This document shows, piece by piece, positions 18,322 to 25,754 of a stretch of 35,064 nucleotides of DNA. The notes under the pieces were generated by a model. The model was given only the letters and a program-made list of their open reading frames with translations, did no database searches and had not been told where the DNA came from. A program made the position numbers and the translations under genes. Origin of the DNA: a bacterium (GTDB lineage: Bacteria > T1Sed10-126). Where the stretch lies: assembly GCA_003554945.1 (NCBI GenBank), contig PWHN01000033.1, positions 1 through 35,064 on the forward strand, written 5' to 3'. Positions within the stretch are counted from its first letter, which is position 1, and each line of letters opens with the position of its first letter.

Positions 18322-18687
18322 TTAGTAACCGCGCTGGCGGATTTCTTCCTCGGACATACCCAGGTAGTGTCCGACTTCGTGGACGATGGTTTTGCGCACC
18401 TGCTCCTTTAATTTTTCTTCCCGTTCTTTTTCAGGACCGGTGTATTGTCGTAATATTGGGCGCCGGTAAATCTCAATTCGTGTCGGTTGAGTGGTTGGGC
18501 GGTTGCTCTGGGTGGACGAGTAGTTTCGGCCTGTGAATAGACCGCGGACACCGCAGCCGAACTTTTCCTTGATAGGTGGGGGAGGTTCTTCGCGCACGTA
18601 AATCGCTATTCCTGCCTCCTCGAGCAGTTCTACTACCCAGTCCGGCAATTGTTCACAGGCCTCTTCGACCAGCTGATCAAAATTCAA
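18322..18687 (-). CDS. small zincin-like metallopeptidase family protein (PF06262 type)
   Basis: The C-terminal half holds the zinc protease motif HEVGHYLGMSEEEI, in which the two histidines and the glutamate of HExxH are intact. The N-terminal FDQLVEEACEQLP matches the usual start of this family of about 120-residue proteins. I prefer the TTG at 18687 (121 residues) because AGGTGA lies 8 bases before it and the family begins at this point; a GTG at 18699 overlaps that AGGTGA. Family members are predicted cytoplasmic metalloproteases of unknown substrate. The gene converges on threonine synthase across a hairpin cluster. Confidence 0.82.
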   Translation of the reverse strand: MNFDQLVEEACEQLPDWVVELLEEAGIAIYVREEPPPPIKEKFGCGVRGLFTGRNYSSTQSNRPTTQPTRIEIYRRPILRQYTGPEKEREEKLKEQVRKTIVHEVGHYLGMSEEEIRQRGY

Positions 18688-19074
18688 AGCTTGCTTCACC
18701 TGACCAATATTTGATAGAATTTTTGGGCAATGTTTTCAAATAGGACACGTATGATTATAAATCAAGAGCAGCCGGAAGCAAATCAGAATTTTCCAACGGT
18801 CGTTATTGCGGACTACGATCCGCAATCCATTTTAAGTTCTTAGTTTCCAGTTTGTAGTTTAAAGTTTCCAGTTATAGGTTCTGACCCGTAACTCGAAACC
18901 CGCAACCAGCTTTTGAGTCTTGAACGATAACCGTTTAAAATTAAAGATGGATTCCGGCTCGTGGGCCGGAATGACGTCAAATTAAAGATGGATTCCGGGT
19001 TGCTTGTCCAGAATGACGAGTATTGGTAGCAAGGTTTTCAAACAGAGCGAAAAAGAAAGGCGAGGTGAGAGGTC
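18688..19074. other. intergenic region with repeat copy B
   Basis: No gene is seen in about 390 bases. From about 18836 there is the same low-complexity GTTTCCAGTTT-like string as at 3121, then the dispersed palindromic repeat (18900-19020). A purine-rich stretch with GAGGTGAGAGG just before 19075 is the ribosome binding site of the nitroreductase. Confidence 0.6.
18900..19020 (+). repeat. dispersed palindromic repeat, copy B (double unit)
   Basis: Unit B1 (18946-18976) is GATGGATTCCGGC, a loop, GCCGGAATGACG. Unit B2 (18987-19020) starts with the same GATGGATTCCGG and ends with AGAATGACGAG. The leading bases match copy A over 77 bases with 7 differences by my count. It lies upstream of the nitroreductase gene in the same direction as copy C downstream of it. 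Confidence 0.85.
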
Positions 19075-19590
19075 ATGGAGACAATGGAGGCGATAAAAGG
19101 GAGACGCAGTATTCGCAGTTACAGTTCTGAGCCGATAAATGATGAGCAGATTGAGCTGTTGATTGAAGCGGCGATGTATGCGCCCTCGGCGGGGAACGAG
19201 CAGCCCTGGGAGTTCATAATTATTGACAACCGGGAGATGCTGGACAGAATCGCCGCTGAACACGAACATGCGAAGATGGTAGGTGAAGCTCCCGTGGCCG
19301 TGCTGATTTGCGGTGTGATGGAACGAGTAAAGCACGGTGAAATGTGGGTGCAGGACTGTGCGGCCGCGACGCAGAACTTTATGCTGGCCGCCCATGACCA
19401 GGGATTGGGCACCTGCTGGATTGGCGTCTACCCGCGTCCTGAGCGGGAGGAGCTATTTTATGAAATGCTCGATCTGCCCGAGGACGTGGTTCCATTTTCG
19501 TTAATTTCTCTCGGGCAGCCGGCCGCGGACTATCCTGAAGTGGATCGATTCAAACCGGAGAGAATTCACAAAAATAGCTGGCCCGGGTAA
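19075..19590 (+). CDS. nitroreductase family FMN-dependent oxidoreductase
   Basis: The single-domain protein of 171 residues has the FMN-binding start GRRSIRSYSSEPI, the PSAGNEQPWEFIII segment, and DQGLGTCWIGVYP near the C-terminal part, all typical of compact nitroreductase-like flavoproteins. These reduce nitro compounds, quinones or flavins with NAD(P)H in the cytoplasm; the real substrate cannot be told from sequence. A strong purine-rich ribosome binding site precedes the ATG. The gene stands alone and is bracketed by two direct copies of a dispersed repeat, so it might have moved or be able to be lost by recombination (inference). Confidence 0.9.
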   Translation: METMEAIKGRRSIRSYSSEPINDEQIELLIEAAMYAPSAGNEQPWEFIIIDNREMLDRIAAEHEHAKMVGEAPVAVLICGVMERVKHGEMWVQDCAAATQNFMLAAHDQGLGTCWIGVYPRPEREELFYEMLDLPEDVVPFSLISLGQPAADYPEVDRFKPERIHKNSWPG

Positions 19591-19611
19591 CCGATGTTAA
19601 ATCAAGAGCGT

Positions 19612-19676
19612 TAAGATGGATTCCGGCTCGGGGGCCGGAATGACGTCAAATTCAAGATGGATTTTGGCTCGGCGGC
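19612..19676 (+). repeat. dispersed palindromic repeat, copy C
   Basis: Unit C1 (19615-19645) is GATGGATTCCGGC, loop, GCCGGAATGACG, differing from B1 at one loop position by my reading. It is followed by TCAAATTCAAGATGGATT, as B1 is followed by TCAAATTAAAGATGGATT. The second unit C2 (from 19656) has decayed. It forms a direct repeat with copy B around the nitroreductase gene. Confidence 0.85.
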
Positions 19677-19723
19677 TGGGTTTCTCGTAGAGGTGAGTGC
19701 GCAAGCAGGCGGAAGTTCACGAT

Positions 19724-19759
19724 GGGGGGATAGGGCGTTGGGGCGAGGGGGCGAAGGGG
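19724..19759 (+). other. potential G-quadruplex motif
   Basis: Five G runs of 6, 3, 4, 5 and 4 bases lie within 36 bases, separated by spacers of 3 to 4 bases (19724-29, 19733-35, 19740-43, 19747-51, 19756-59). This meets the usual four-run G3+ with loops of 1-7 rule. It is on the coding strand about 185 bases before the J-domain gene. Confidence 0.55.
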
Positions 19760-19941
19760 TGAGCGGGCGGAAAGGCGGCAAACCGTAATCGGAGATCAGT
19801 TGTCGGTAACATTGGTAGAGCGTGAAAAGAATATGAGGGGATTAAGAGATGAGAAGATTAGGGGAAGGCAAGTGCGGGAAACCGTAAATAAGGCAAGGTC
19901 AAGTTTTTCCCTCACCTACTCGCAGTTTTAGGGGGCCGAGG

Positions 19942-20796
19942 ATGCGAGAGAAAACACATTACGATCGTCTGGAGATACCTTTTGGTGCGCCGGAATCGGC
20001 AATAAGGCGCGCCTACCGGCGCAAGGCCCGCGAATATCATCCCGACCATCACTCGCCGTCAAAACGGGAGGAAGTCAGGGAAAAATTTGAAAAGGTGAAG
20101 CAGGCTTACAATATCCTTATCGATCCGCAGAAACGGGCTCTATACGACCGCGACCTCGCCCACGATGGTTCTGTCCCCCTTCGAAATGAGGAGTTCTGGC
20201 AGTTCTGGCGACAATATTTATCCGACTATTCAACTTCGCGCGAAAAACTTTCCTATCACGAGAAAATGGTCATGGATTCTTTTGAGGAGGACTGGCTGGA
20301 AGAAAATTACGGAGGAACGGCAAAGGACCGCTACCGGTTTCGAAAGCACCTGAACTTTGGCAAAATTCAGCTTGCCCAGGACAACATTGAACAGGCCTAC
20401 CGCGAGTTTATCCGGGCCGACACCATCTGCGAGAAAAATATTTTGTCCAAATTTTACGTCGGCTATACGTTAGAACTCAAAGGTAAAATCCGTGAAGCTC
20501 TAAAAAGATACCGATTTGCTGTCAACATAGGTCTTTCCCGGCCGGACCGGCACGTAAACAAATGTTTGCGGATCAGGCGTCGGATGGTGGAGCTTTATGA
20601 AAAGTTAGGCGATAGAGGGAAGGCGCGGCAGGCGGAGCAGGTAATCGAGCAGTTAGAACGGTGCCGCTCAGGATTTGAGCAGTATCTCGATTCCGATCTC
20701 GAGGCTGAAGTTTCTTCCACCAGGGGCCGCCGATTTTTGAAGTGGCTGGCCAGTTTTTTTGTCAGCCAAATGAAAAAGCTCGCTCAGGAGCTGTAA
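19942..20796 (+). CDS. J-domain protein with C-terminal TPR-like helical region
   Basis: The first 70 residues are a J domain with the essential HPD motif at residues 33-35 and the closing helix NILIDPQKRALYDRD. J domains stimulate the ATPase of DnaK-type Hsp70 chaperones. The remaining part lacks the Gly/Phe region and the zinc-finger cysteines of DnaJ. From about 135 to 240 it looks like tetratricopeptide helices (LAQDNIEQAYREFIRADTI, KFYVGYTLELKGKIREALKRY), and it ends in the aromatic, basic helix FLKWLASFFVSQMKKLA, which could touch the membrane. It is therefore a specialised co-chaperone rather than DnaJ; its client is unknown. The 284-residue frame starts at an ATG after a GAGG. Confidence 0.85.
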   Translation: MREKTHYDRLEIPFGAPESAIRRAYRRKAREYHPDHHSPSKREEVREKFEKVKQAYNILIDPQKRALYDRDLAHDGSVPLRNEEFWQFWRQYLSDYSTSREKLSYHEKMVMDSFEEDWLEENYGGTAKDRYRFRKHLNFGKIQLAQDNIEQAYREFIRADTICEKNILSKFYVGYTLELKGKIREALKRYRFAVNIGLSRPDRHVNKCLRIRRRMVELYEKLGDRGKARQAEQVIEQLERCRSGFEQYLDSDLEAEVSSTRGRRFLKWLASFFVSQMKKLAQEL

Positions 20797-21110
20797 TAAT
20801 GGATTAATTATTCACCTATGATAAAATTTTCAGATTATAGAAAGGGCTCTATTGAAATCCTTGCAGAAGATGGGCCACTCAAAGGTGTTGGGACTCATTC
20901 TTGATTGGCCTCCGCCCAATCTCCGAGGTATATCTGGCAATAATCAGATCCTCCAGGATCTATTGCCAGCTATAAATCCGTCAAACACCTTTGAGTAGCC
21001 TAATTAACGTTTATAGATAGCCACATTAAACTGGTAAGTGCAACTTTAGTGATAGTAAAAAGGATTTTAACAGAGCCATAGAAATTGAAATCAAGTGAAG
21101 GTGGCCAAAG
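20797..21110. other. intergenic region upstream of moaC
   Basis: No gene is seen in 314 bases. Most of it is the structured repeat at 20845-21002. The rest is AT-rich, and GAAGGTGG about 8 bases before the moaC ATG is the ribosome binding site. I see no clear promoter. Confidence 0.6.
20845..21002. repeat. structured repeat E1 with three-way-junction potential
   Basis: The arms 20873-20889 and 20984-21000 are 17-base inverted repeats (GGCCACTCAAAGGTGTT and AACACCTTTGAGTAGCC) with one mismatch. Inside lie a small hairpin GATTGG/CCAATC (20903-20921) and a long hairpin 20929-20974, whose outer 13-bp stem has one mismatch and whose inner stem is AGATCC/GGATCT. This gives a closed three-way junction. 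Bases 20886-20965 are identical to 34985-35064. It could be a structured RNA, a regulatory element or a small non-autonomous mobile element. It lacks the conserved T-loop of a tRNA. Confidence 0.8.
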
Positions 21111-21605
21111 ATGGCAGACTTAACACATATTGACGACGAGGGTCGGGTTAGCATGGTGGATATAACTGACAAGTCCAGCAGTCGCAGGGAAGCCCGTGCC
21201 CGTGCACTTGTTAAGTTTCCACCGGGTGTATTGAGCGAGATACTCGAGCAGGGGTTAGAAAAAGGAGATCTTTTCGCCGTGGCTCGGGTGGCCGGTATTC
21301 AGGCGGCCAAGCAGACCCCCCAGCAGATTCCGCTGGGCCATCCGATAGACCTCTCACACGTAGAAGTTGAGATTTTTCCCAAAGCGGAAGAAAATTTATT
21401 GAAAATTGAAGTGACCGCCCGGACCCGGGACGCTACCGGAGTCGAGATGGAGGCGTTGAATGGAGCTGCAACCGCCGCATTAACTATTTATGACATGTGC
21501 AAGGCGACGGCCAAAGAAATAGAGATAGAGTCCGTCAAACTTCTTAATAAATCCGGCGGTGCCAGTGGTGACTGGCGGGCGCCGGATGTGGAGGAAAGTC
21601 AATGA
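21111..21605 (+). CDS. moaC: cyclic pyranopterin monophosphate synthase MoaC
   Basis: MoaC makes cyclic pyranopterin monophosphate, the first stable intermediate of molybdopterin (tungstopterin) biosynthesis, after MoaA. The 164 residues fit the family. By my alignment from memory the numbering matches E. coli MoaC: K51, H77, E112, E114, D128 and K131 are all present (KGDLFAVARVAGIQAAK, IPLGHPI, TGVEMEALNGAATAALTIYDMCKA, LLNKSGG). The usual Cys before H77 (LCHP) is Gly here. No other moa or moe gene is nearby. The stop overlaps the next start in ATGA, so the S55-like protein is probably translated along with it. A three-way-junction repeat lies directly upstream. Confidence 0.94.
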   Translation: MADLTHIDDEGRVSMVDITDKSSSRREARARALVKFPPGVLSEILEQGLEKGDLFAVARVAGIQAAKQTPQQIPLGHPIDLSHVEVEIFPKAEENLLKIEVTARTRDATGVEMEALNGAATAALTIYDMCKATAKEIEIESVKLLNKSGGASGDWRAPDVEESQ

Positions 21606-23269
21606 AAAACAGGAAGATAATTCTTTTTGCAACTGTTCTTATTATTTTATTATCAGCTGCTGTACCCGGTTATACCGCACCAACAGAAATTATGGAAGAG
21701 CAAGATCTTGAGGTCGGTGCATCAGGCTACGGGCTGACGGTTTTTGAAGGCGATAGCCCGGACACGTTTGCGGTCGAAGTGCTGGGTGTGTTAGAGAATA
21801 TAATGCCCGGCCAGGATTTAATTCTAATTCGAGCGGAAAGTCCAATCATAGAGCAGACGCAGGTTCTTTCCGGGATGAGCGGCAGTCCAATTTACGTGGA
21901 GGATAAGTTAATTGGTGCTCTCGGTTACGCCTGGGCTTTCCAAAAGGAAGCAATAGCCGGGGTAACGCCTGCTCGGGATCTGCTGGCTGCGCACCGAGGT
22001 CGTAATCTTGCCCGGGGAGACGATGGGCTTTCACAAATCGCCTCGCCCGTAATTGCGGCCGGTTTTAACGAACGGGTTCTTGCTCCGATTGAGGAGATTT
22101 TTAAACAGTATGACGCTGCCGTTGATTTTGTCAGCGGAGGCAGTTTATCATCCGGCGAGATGGTCGCTCCGTCGGAGGTCAACCTGAAATCAGGTTCAGC
22201 AGTTGGAGTCCAGCTCGTCCGCGGTGATCTCAACCTCTCTTCTATTGGGACTGTAACCGAAGTGGAAGATGACCGTGTTTTTGCTTTTGGGCACCCCTTT
22301 ATGGGTGAGGGCGAGGTAGAGTTTCCCATGACAGCAGCCAGCGTTCAGACGCTTATGCCCAGTTTGCAGTCCTCTTTTAAGATAGCGACCACAAAAGAAC
22401 CGGTGGGTTCCGTGGTCGAGGATCGTCTCGGTGGCATTGTTGGTCAGTTAGGAAGAGAGGCCGAGATGCTTCCTATGCGGGTGCGTGTGGAAAATCCGGC
22501 CGAACAATATCATGAAGAATATAATGTCGAAGTTGTCCAGAACCAGTATCTTTCGCCCTCACTAATAAATCTTGTCGCCGCCAATTTTGCTCTCGACAAG
22601 CTCAGCCAGATGGGGATTAATTTGCTGGAAACGAGCATTAACCTTGAGCTGGCGGACGCGCCGGATCTGGAAATGCAGCGTTTGTATTCAGCCCAGATGT
22701 CTTATGACCCGCTGGCTTTTTTGCCCGTCTCGCGGATATGGATGAATCCATTTGAGACGCCGAAAGTGGAGGGGGTTGACGTGCGGATGACCCTTTACCC
22801 CGGTGAACGTGAGGCAATAATCGAAGAGTTGTGGACGGAACCAGGGACTCCCCGAGCCGGCGAACAGCTATCTGTTTATGTAAAGATCAACCCTTATCGG
22901 GGCCCGAAGTTTGTAGAGGAGTTTAAATTTAAAATACCGGAAGATGTAGAAGGGCGGGTGGAGATAGCGGCGATGCCGGCCGATAGATTAGTTGGTGAGC
23001 TGCCTGCCCCATATTCTTTAGAGCAGCTCGTGGAAGTTATGAATGAGACACGGACCCAGGACGAACTGGCTGTCTTGCTCCGTTATCCAGGCACAGAGCT
23101 ACAGATGGAGGGAGTATCGTTGAAAGAAGTTCCAGGGTCACTATTAGCTCCCTTGATGGAGAGCCGAGCCGGGGCACCATCAGTTCGTTCCCCCTCAATT
23201 AAAAATCTTCGAGAATTAGATAAATTTTTGCTGGGAAGCAGAACTCTACAGTTAGACGTTAAAAATTAG
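21602..23269 (+). CDS. secreted SpoIVB-peptidase-S55-like protein
   Basis: The 555-residue protein begins with a signal peptide (KNRKIILFATVLIILLSAAVPGYTA). The segment VLSGMSGSPIYVEDKLIGAL holds the GxSGSP motif of the S55 serine peptidases with S94, and SSIGTVTEVEDDRVFAFGHPF carries the partner histidine motif with H231. In SpoIVB of Bacillus the GH motif comes before GMSGSP; here the order is reversed. Similar proteins are annotated as S55 domain proteins in non-sporulating bacteria. The C-terminal half (about 330-555) has no motif I recognise. Export outside the cytoplasm is likely; the substrate is unknown. The start overlaps moaC by 4 bases. No other sporulation gene is in the window. 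Confidence 0.8.
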   Translation: MKNRKIILFATVLIILLSAAVPGYTAPTEIMEEQDLEVGASGYGLTVFEGDSPDTFAVEVLGVLENIMPGQDLILIRAESPIIEQTQVLSGMSGSPIYVEDKLIGALGYAWAFQKEAIAGVTPARDLLAAHRGRNLARGDDGLSQIASPVIAAGFNERVLAPIEEIFKQYDAAVDFVSGGSLSSGEMVAPSEVNLKSGSAVGVQLVRGDLNLSSIGTVTEVEDDRVFAFGHPFMGEGEVEFPMTAASVQTLMPSLQSSFKIATTKEPVGSVVEDRLGGIVGQLGREAEMLPMRVRVENPAEQYHEEYNVEVVQNQYLSPSLINLVAANFALDKLSQMGINLLETSINLELADAPDLEMQRLYSAQMSYDPLAFLPVSRIWMNPFETPKVEGVDVRMTLYPGEREAIIEELWTEPGTPRAGEQLSVYVKINPYRGPKFVEEFKFKIPEDVEGRVEIAAMPADRLVGELPAPYSLEQLVEVMNETRTQDELAVLLRYPGTELQMEGVSLKEVPGSLLAPLMESRAGAPSVRSPSIKNLRELDKFLLGSRTLQLDVKN

Positions 23270-23291
23270 CTCGATTAATTCATTTTGGTAT

Positions 23292-23350
23292 TTGTTTAGC
23301 GTGGTCCTGACGAAATATCCAGTGTTTCGTGATCCTTGAGCGCCAAACAA
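23292..23350. repeat. imperfect inverted repeat with nested hairpin
   Basis: TTGTTTAGCG (23292-23301) pairs with CGCCAAACAA (23341-23350) with one mismatch. Inside, ACGAAA (23310-23315) pairs with TTTCGT (23325-23330). It sits just after the S55-like gene and before the next secreted propeller gene, and has no T run. It could end or stabilise the upstream transcript, or be a regulatory site. Confidence 0.45.
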
Positions 23351-23417
23351 TTACTAATTTTGATCAAATCATGGAGAGCAGTTACAAATTATAAATTATG
23401 TGCGTGAGGAGATTTTT

Positions 23418-25754
23418 ATGAAGAAAAGTATTTTTGTGCTGAGTTTATTATTGCTGACGATTTCATCTTTATCTCATCTCAGGTCGGCAACCACGAAGTT
23501 CTGGCAGCTTGACCAGCCGGAAGAACTTATGGAAGGTAAATTTAAGGGAACCGGTCTAACCAGTGATGGTATGGTCAAACCGACCATGAACGCGCGTCGG
23601 GATACGCTGCCGGTGAACTTGATCTGGGAGGTAGCGTCCAACGATTACGGTGTGCTTGCGGGAACTTCGCGTCCTGCGGCTCTCTACTGGCTTGAGGAGA
23701 ATGGGAGCGTGGAAAAAATTATTAAACGAGACGGGGTGGGCTTTACGGCGGTGACCGCTTCCGAAGGTAAGTTATTTGCCGGATTTACTCCCGGGGGAGA
23801 AGTATACGCGGGGCGCCAGGGAGATGAGATAGAGGAGATAGTTTCCCTTGATGCAAGCTTTGTTCTAACTCTTGCTGCTGACGGTGAAGGCGGTGTTTAT
23901 GCAGGCACGGGAGACCCCGGGAAGATTTATCAAATTTCTGTAGACGGGACGGCAGAGCTTGTGGCTCGTCTCGAAGATCACTCGGTTATGAGTCTGACGC
24001 TGATGGGGGATCACATTTACGCGGGAACGGATCAGGGCAGTCTTTACCGACAGCACCTGAATTCTGAAGAGAAGAGCCCAACGCCACTTTATAATTTTCC
24101 TGAGCGAGAAATTCGATCGCTTGACTCGGACGGAGAGCGTCTATATCTGGGAGTTAATATGTTTGAAAGCGGCACCGGTCAGTTGGCTTCGCTCTCAGCC
24201 CCCGCAGGTTTGCCGGATCAGATACCACAGGAATTATTACAGCAGCAAGAGATGGAAGCGCCGCCAGAGTTTGAAGAGCTGCCTCTGGACCCGGAAGAAG
24301 TGGAGATCATCCCACCTGGTGAGCTGCCTGAGGAGGGGTTAGAGATTCCCGACGTATTCCCGGAGGAGGAAGAGCTTGCACCGGAGGAGATTGAAAGCCC
24401 GGAGGCTTCCCCGGAAGAAGAGCCGAACGAAGCACAGGCGATAGAGTTTGACATCCGTCGGGCGCTTGAACGCGACGGTGATGAAGCTGCGGAAAAAATG
24501 TTTGGAGACCGGGTGGGAACGATACTGGTTGAGTTTAAACCGCCCGACGAGATGACGCTTTTATTTGAATCAAGAGAGATGACTACTTTTGATCTATTAT
24601 CGACCGAGGACGGAATCTACCTTGCCACCGGAGGCGAGGGGAAAGTTTACAACGTAAAAGACCCTGGTGAGAAGGAACTCTATTTTTCGACCGAGCAGTC
24701 CCAGGTGACGAGCCTTGTGAGTGATAAGCAGGGCGAGCTTGAAAGGCTGAGCACTGCTAACAGTGCGGTAATCTTCCAGAGGCAGCCGTTTGAGGCTGAA
24801 AAACCACGTTATCTTTCACCGGTTTTTGACGCTCGTTTGCTATCCCGCTGGGGACAGTTTAAAACTTATCACCGGGGAGCGGTTGAATACAGGACACGTT
24901 CTGGCTTGACGGACAAACCTGACAATAACTGGAGCAAATGGTCGGACTGGCAGGCAGAAATTCCATTTGAAATAGAATCACCAGCGGCCCGGTTTGTTCA
25001 ATTTGAGGCCCGTTTTAATCGTCCGGATGATTTGTTAAGACGGGTTGAAATTGCCCGGCGAGCCTCCAACCAGCCACCACAAATTGAAAAATTTGCCGTC
25101 TCCCCCGACCCTCGACGTGAGATAATATTTGATGACGCGCGCTCTCGTGGTGATCTGCGTCCCGGCGGCGGAGATGCTCTCGCCCGGTTAATACGGGCCG
25201 GTCGCCAGGACAGTGAGGAGCGTATGCGTGTGCTGGAATGGGAAGCGGTGGACCTGGATAACGATCAACTCAGCTACTACCTCTACTACCGCCCGATGGG
25301 AGCCAAAAACTGGATTTCTATGGCTGATTCAAAGGAACTTGCTGAAGAGAGCGAGTATGTCTGGGATCCCCGGCAGTTCGCCGACGGACTTTATGAGTTC
25401 AAACTTCTGGTTACTGATGAGCTTTCCAACCCCCCCGACGAGACGAAAAGCACCAGCCGGGTTATTGGCCCGGTGGTTGTTGACAACTCTCCTCCTGTCA
25501 TAAGCAACTTCAGTCAGGAAGGGGCTCAAATTAGTTTTGAAGCGTCAGATCCAACCAGTCGTATAGTGACTGCCTATTATCGTTGTGACGGAGGAAGCTG
25601 GCGTCGTCTGCGGACGGTGGACGGGCTGCTTGATTCACGTGACGAAGAGTTTAAATTTACTCTGCAAGAACCAGAACAAGAGTCAGAAGTGATAGAACTT
25701 CTAATAGTTGATTCCAGCGGTAATCGACGTCTTCGAAAGTATTTTCTCGACTGA
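23418..25754 (+). CDS. secreted beta-propeller protein with acidic Pro/Glu linker
   Basis: The ATG at 23418 follows GAGGAG and gives 778 residues. It starts with a signal peptide (MKKSIFVLSLLLLTISSL). Residues of about 60-260 show propeller-like blades (GVLAGTSRPAALYWL, GVYAGTGDPGKIYQI, HIYAGTDQGSLYR). An extremely acidic, proline-rich stretch follows (roughly 275-345), then another blade-like segment (DGIYLATGGEGKVYNV). The C-terminal part has KWSDWQAEIPF and beta-sandwich-like segments such as DGLYEFKLLVTDELSNPP and VVVDNSPPVI, like fibronectin or cadherin-type domains. No enzyme motif is visible. It may be a surface or periplasmic binding protein. It follows the S55-like gene by 148 bases and may belong to the same unit. 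Confidence 0.75.
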   Translation: MKKSIFVLSLLLLTISSLSHLRSATTKFWQLDQPEELMEGKFKGTGLTSDGMVKPTMNARRDTLPVNLIWEVASNDYGVLAGTSRPAALYWLEENGSVEKIIKRDGVGFTAVTASEGKLFAGFTPGGEVYAGRQGDEIEEIVSLDASFVLTLAADGEGGVYAGTGDPGKIYQISVDGTAELVARLEDHSVMSLTLMGDHIYAGTDQGSLYRQHLNSEEKSPTPLYNFPEREIRSLDSDGERLYLGVNMFESGTGQLASLSAPAGLPDQIPQELLQQQEMEAPPEFEELPLDPEEVEIIPPGELPEEGLEIPDVFPEEEELAPEEIESPEASPEEEPNEAQAIEFDIRRALERDGDEAAEKMFGDRVGTILVEFKPPDEMTLLFESREMTTFDLLSTEDGIYLATGGEGKVYNVKDPGEKELYFSTEQSQVTSLVSDKQGELERLSTANSAVIFQRQPFEAEKPRYLSPVFDARLLSRWGQFKTYHRGAVEYRTRSGLTDKPDNNWSKWSDWQAEIPFEIESPAARFVQFEARFNRPDDLLRRVEIARRASNQPPQIEKFAVSPDPRREIIFDDARSRGDLRPGGGDALARLIRAGRQDSEERMRVLEWEAVDLDNDQLSYYLYYRPMGAKNWISMADSKELAEESEYVWDPRQFADGLYEFKLLVTDELSNPPDETKSTSRVIGPVVVDNSPPVISNFSQEGAQISFEASDPTSRIVTAYYRCDGGSWRRLRTVDGLLDSRDEEFKFTLQEPEQESEVIELLIVDSSGNRRLRKYFLD

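Larger units (their letters stand above)
19591..19941. other. intergenic region with repeat copy C and G-tract run
   Basis: No gene is seen in about 350 bases. It starts with the dispersed repeat (19612-19676), followed by a G-rich plus strand with five G runs between 19724 and 19759. A purine-rich stretch follows, in which AAACCGTAA occurs twice (near 19779 and 19880). TAGGGGGCCGAGG just before 19942 serves as ribosome binding site for the J-domain gene. Confidence 0.6.

Noticed and set aside
3173-19676. Repeated palindromes as a CRISPR array
   Set aside because: Copies are far apart, lack regular spacers and have no cas genes nearby.
20873-21000. Cloverleaf-like folding suggested a tRNA gene
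   Set aside because: It is too long, has only three stems and lacks the conserved T-loop bases, a D-loop and an anticodon arm of normal size.
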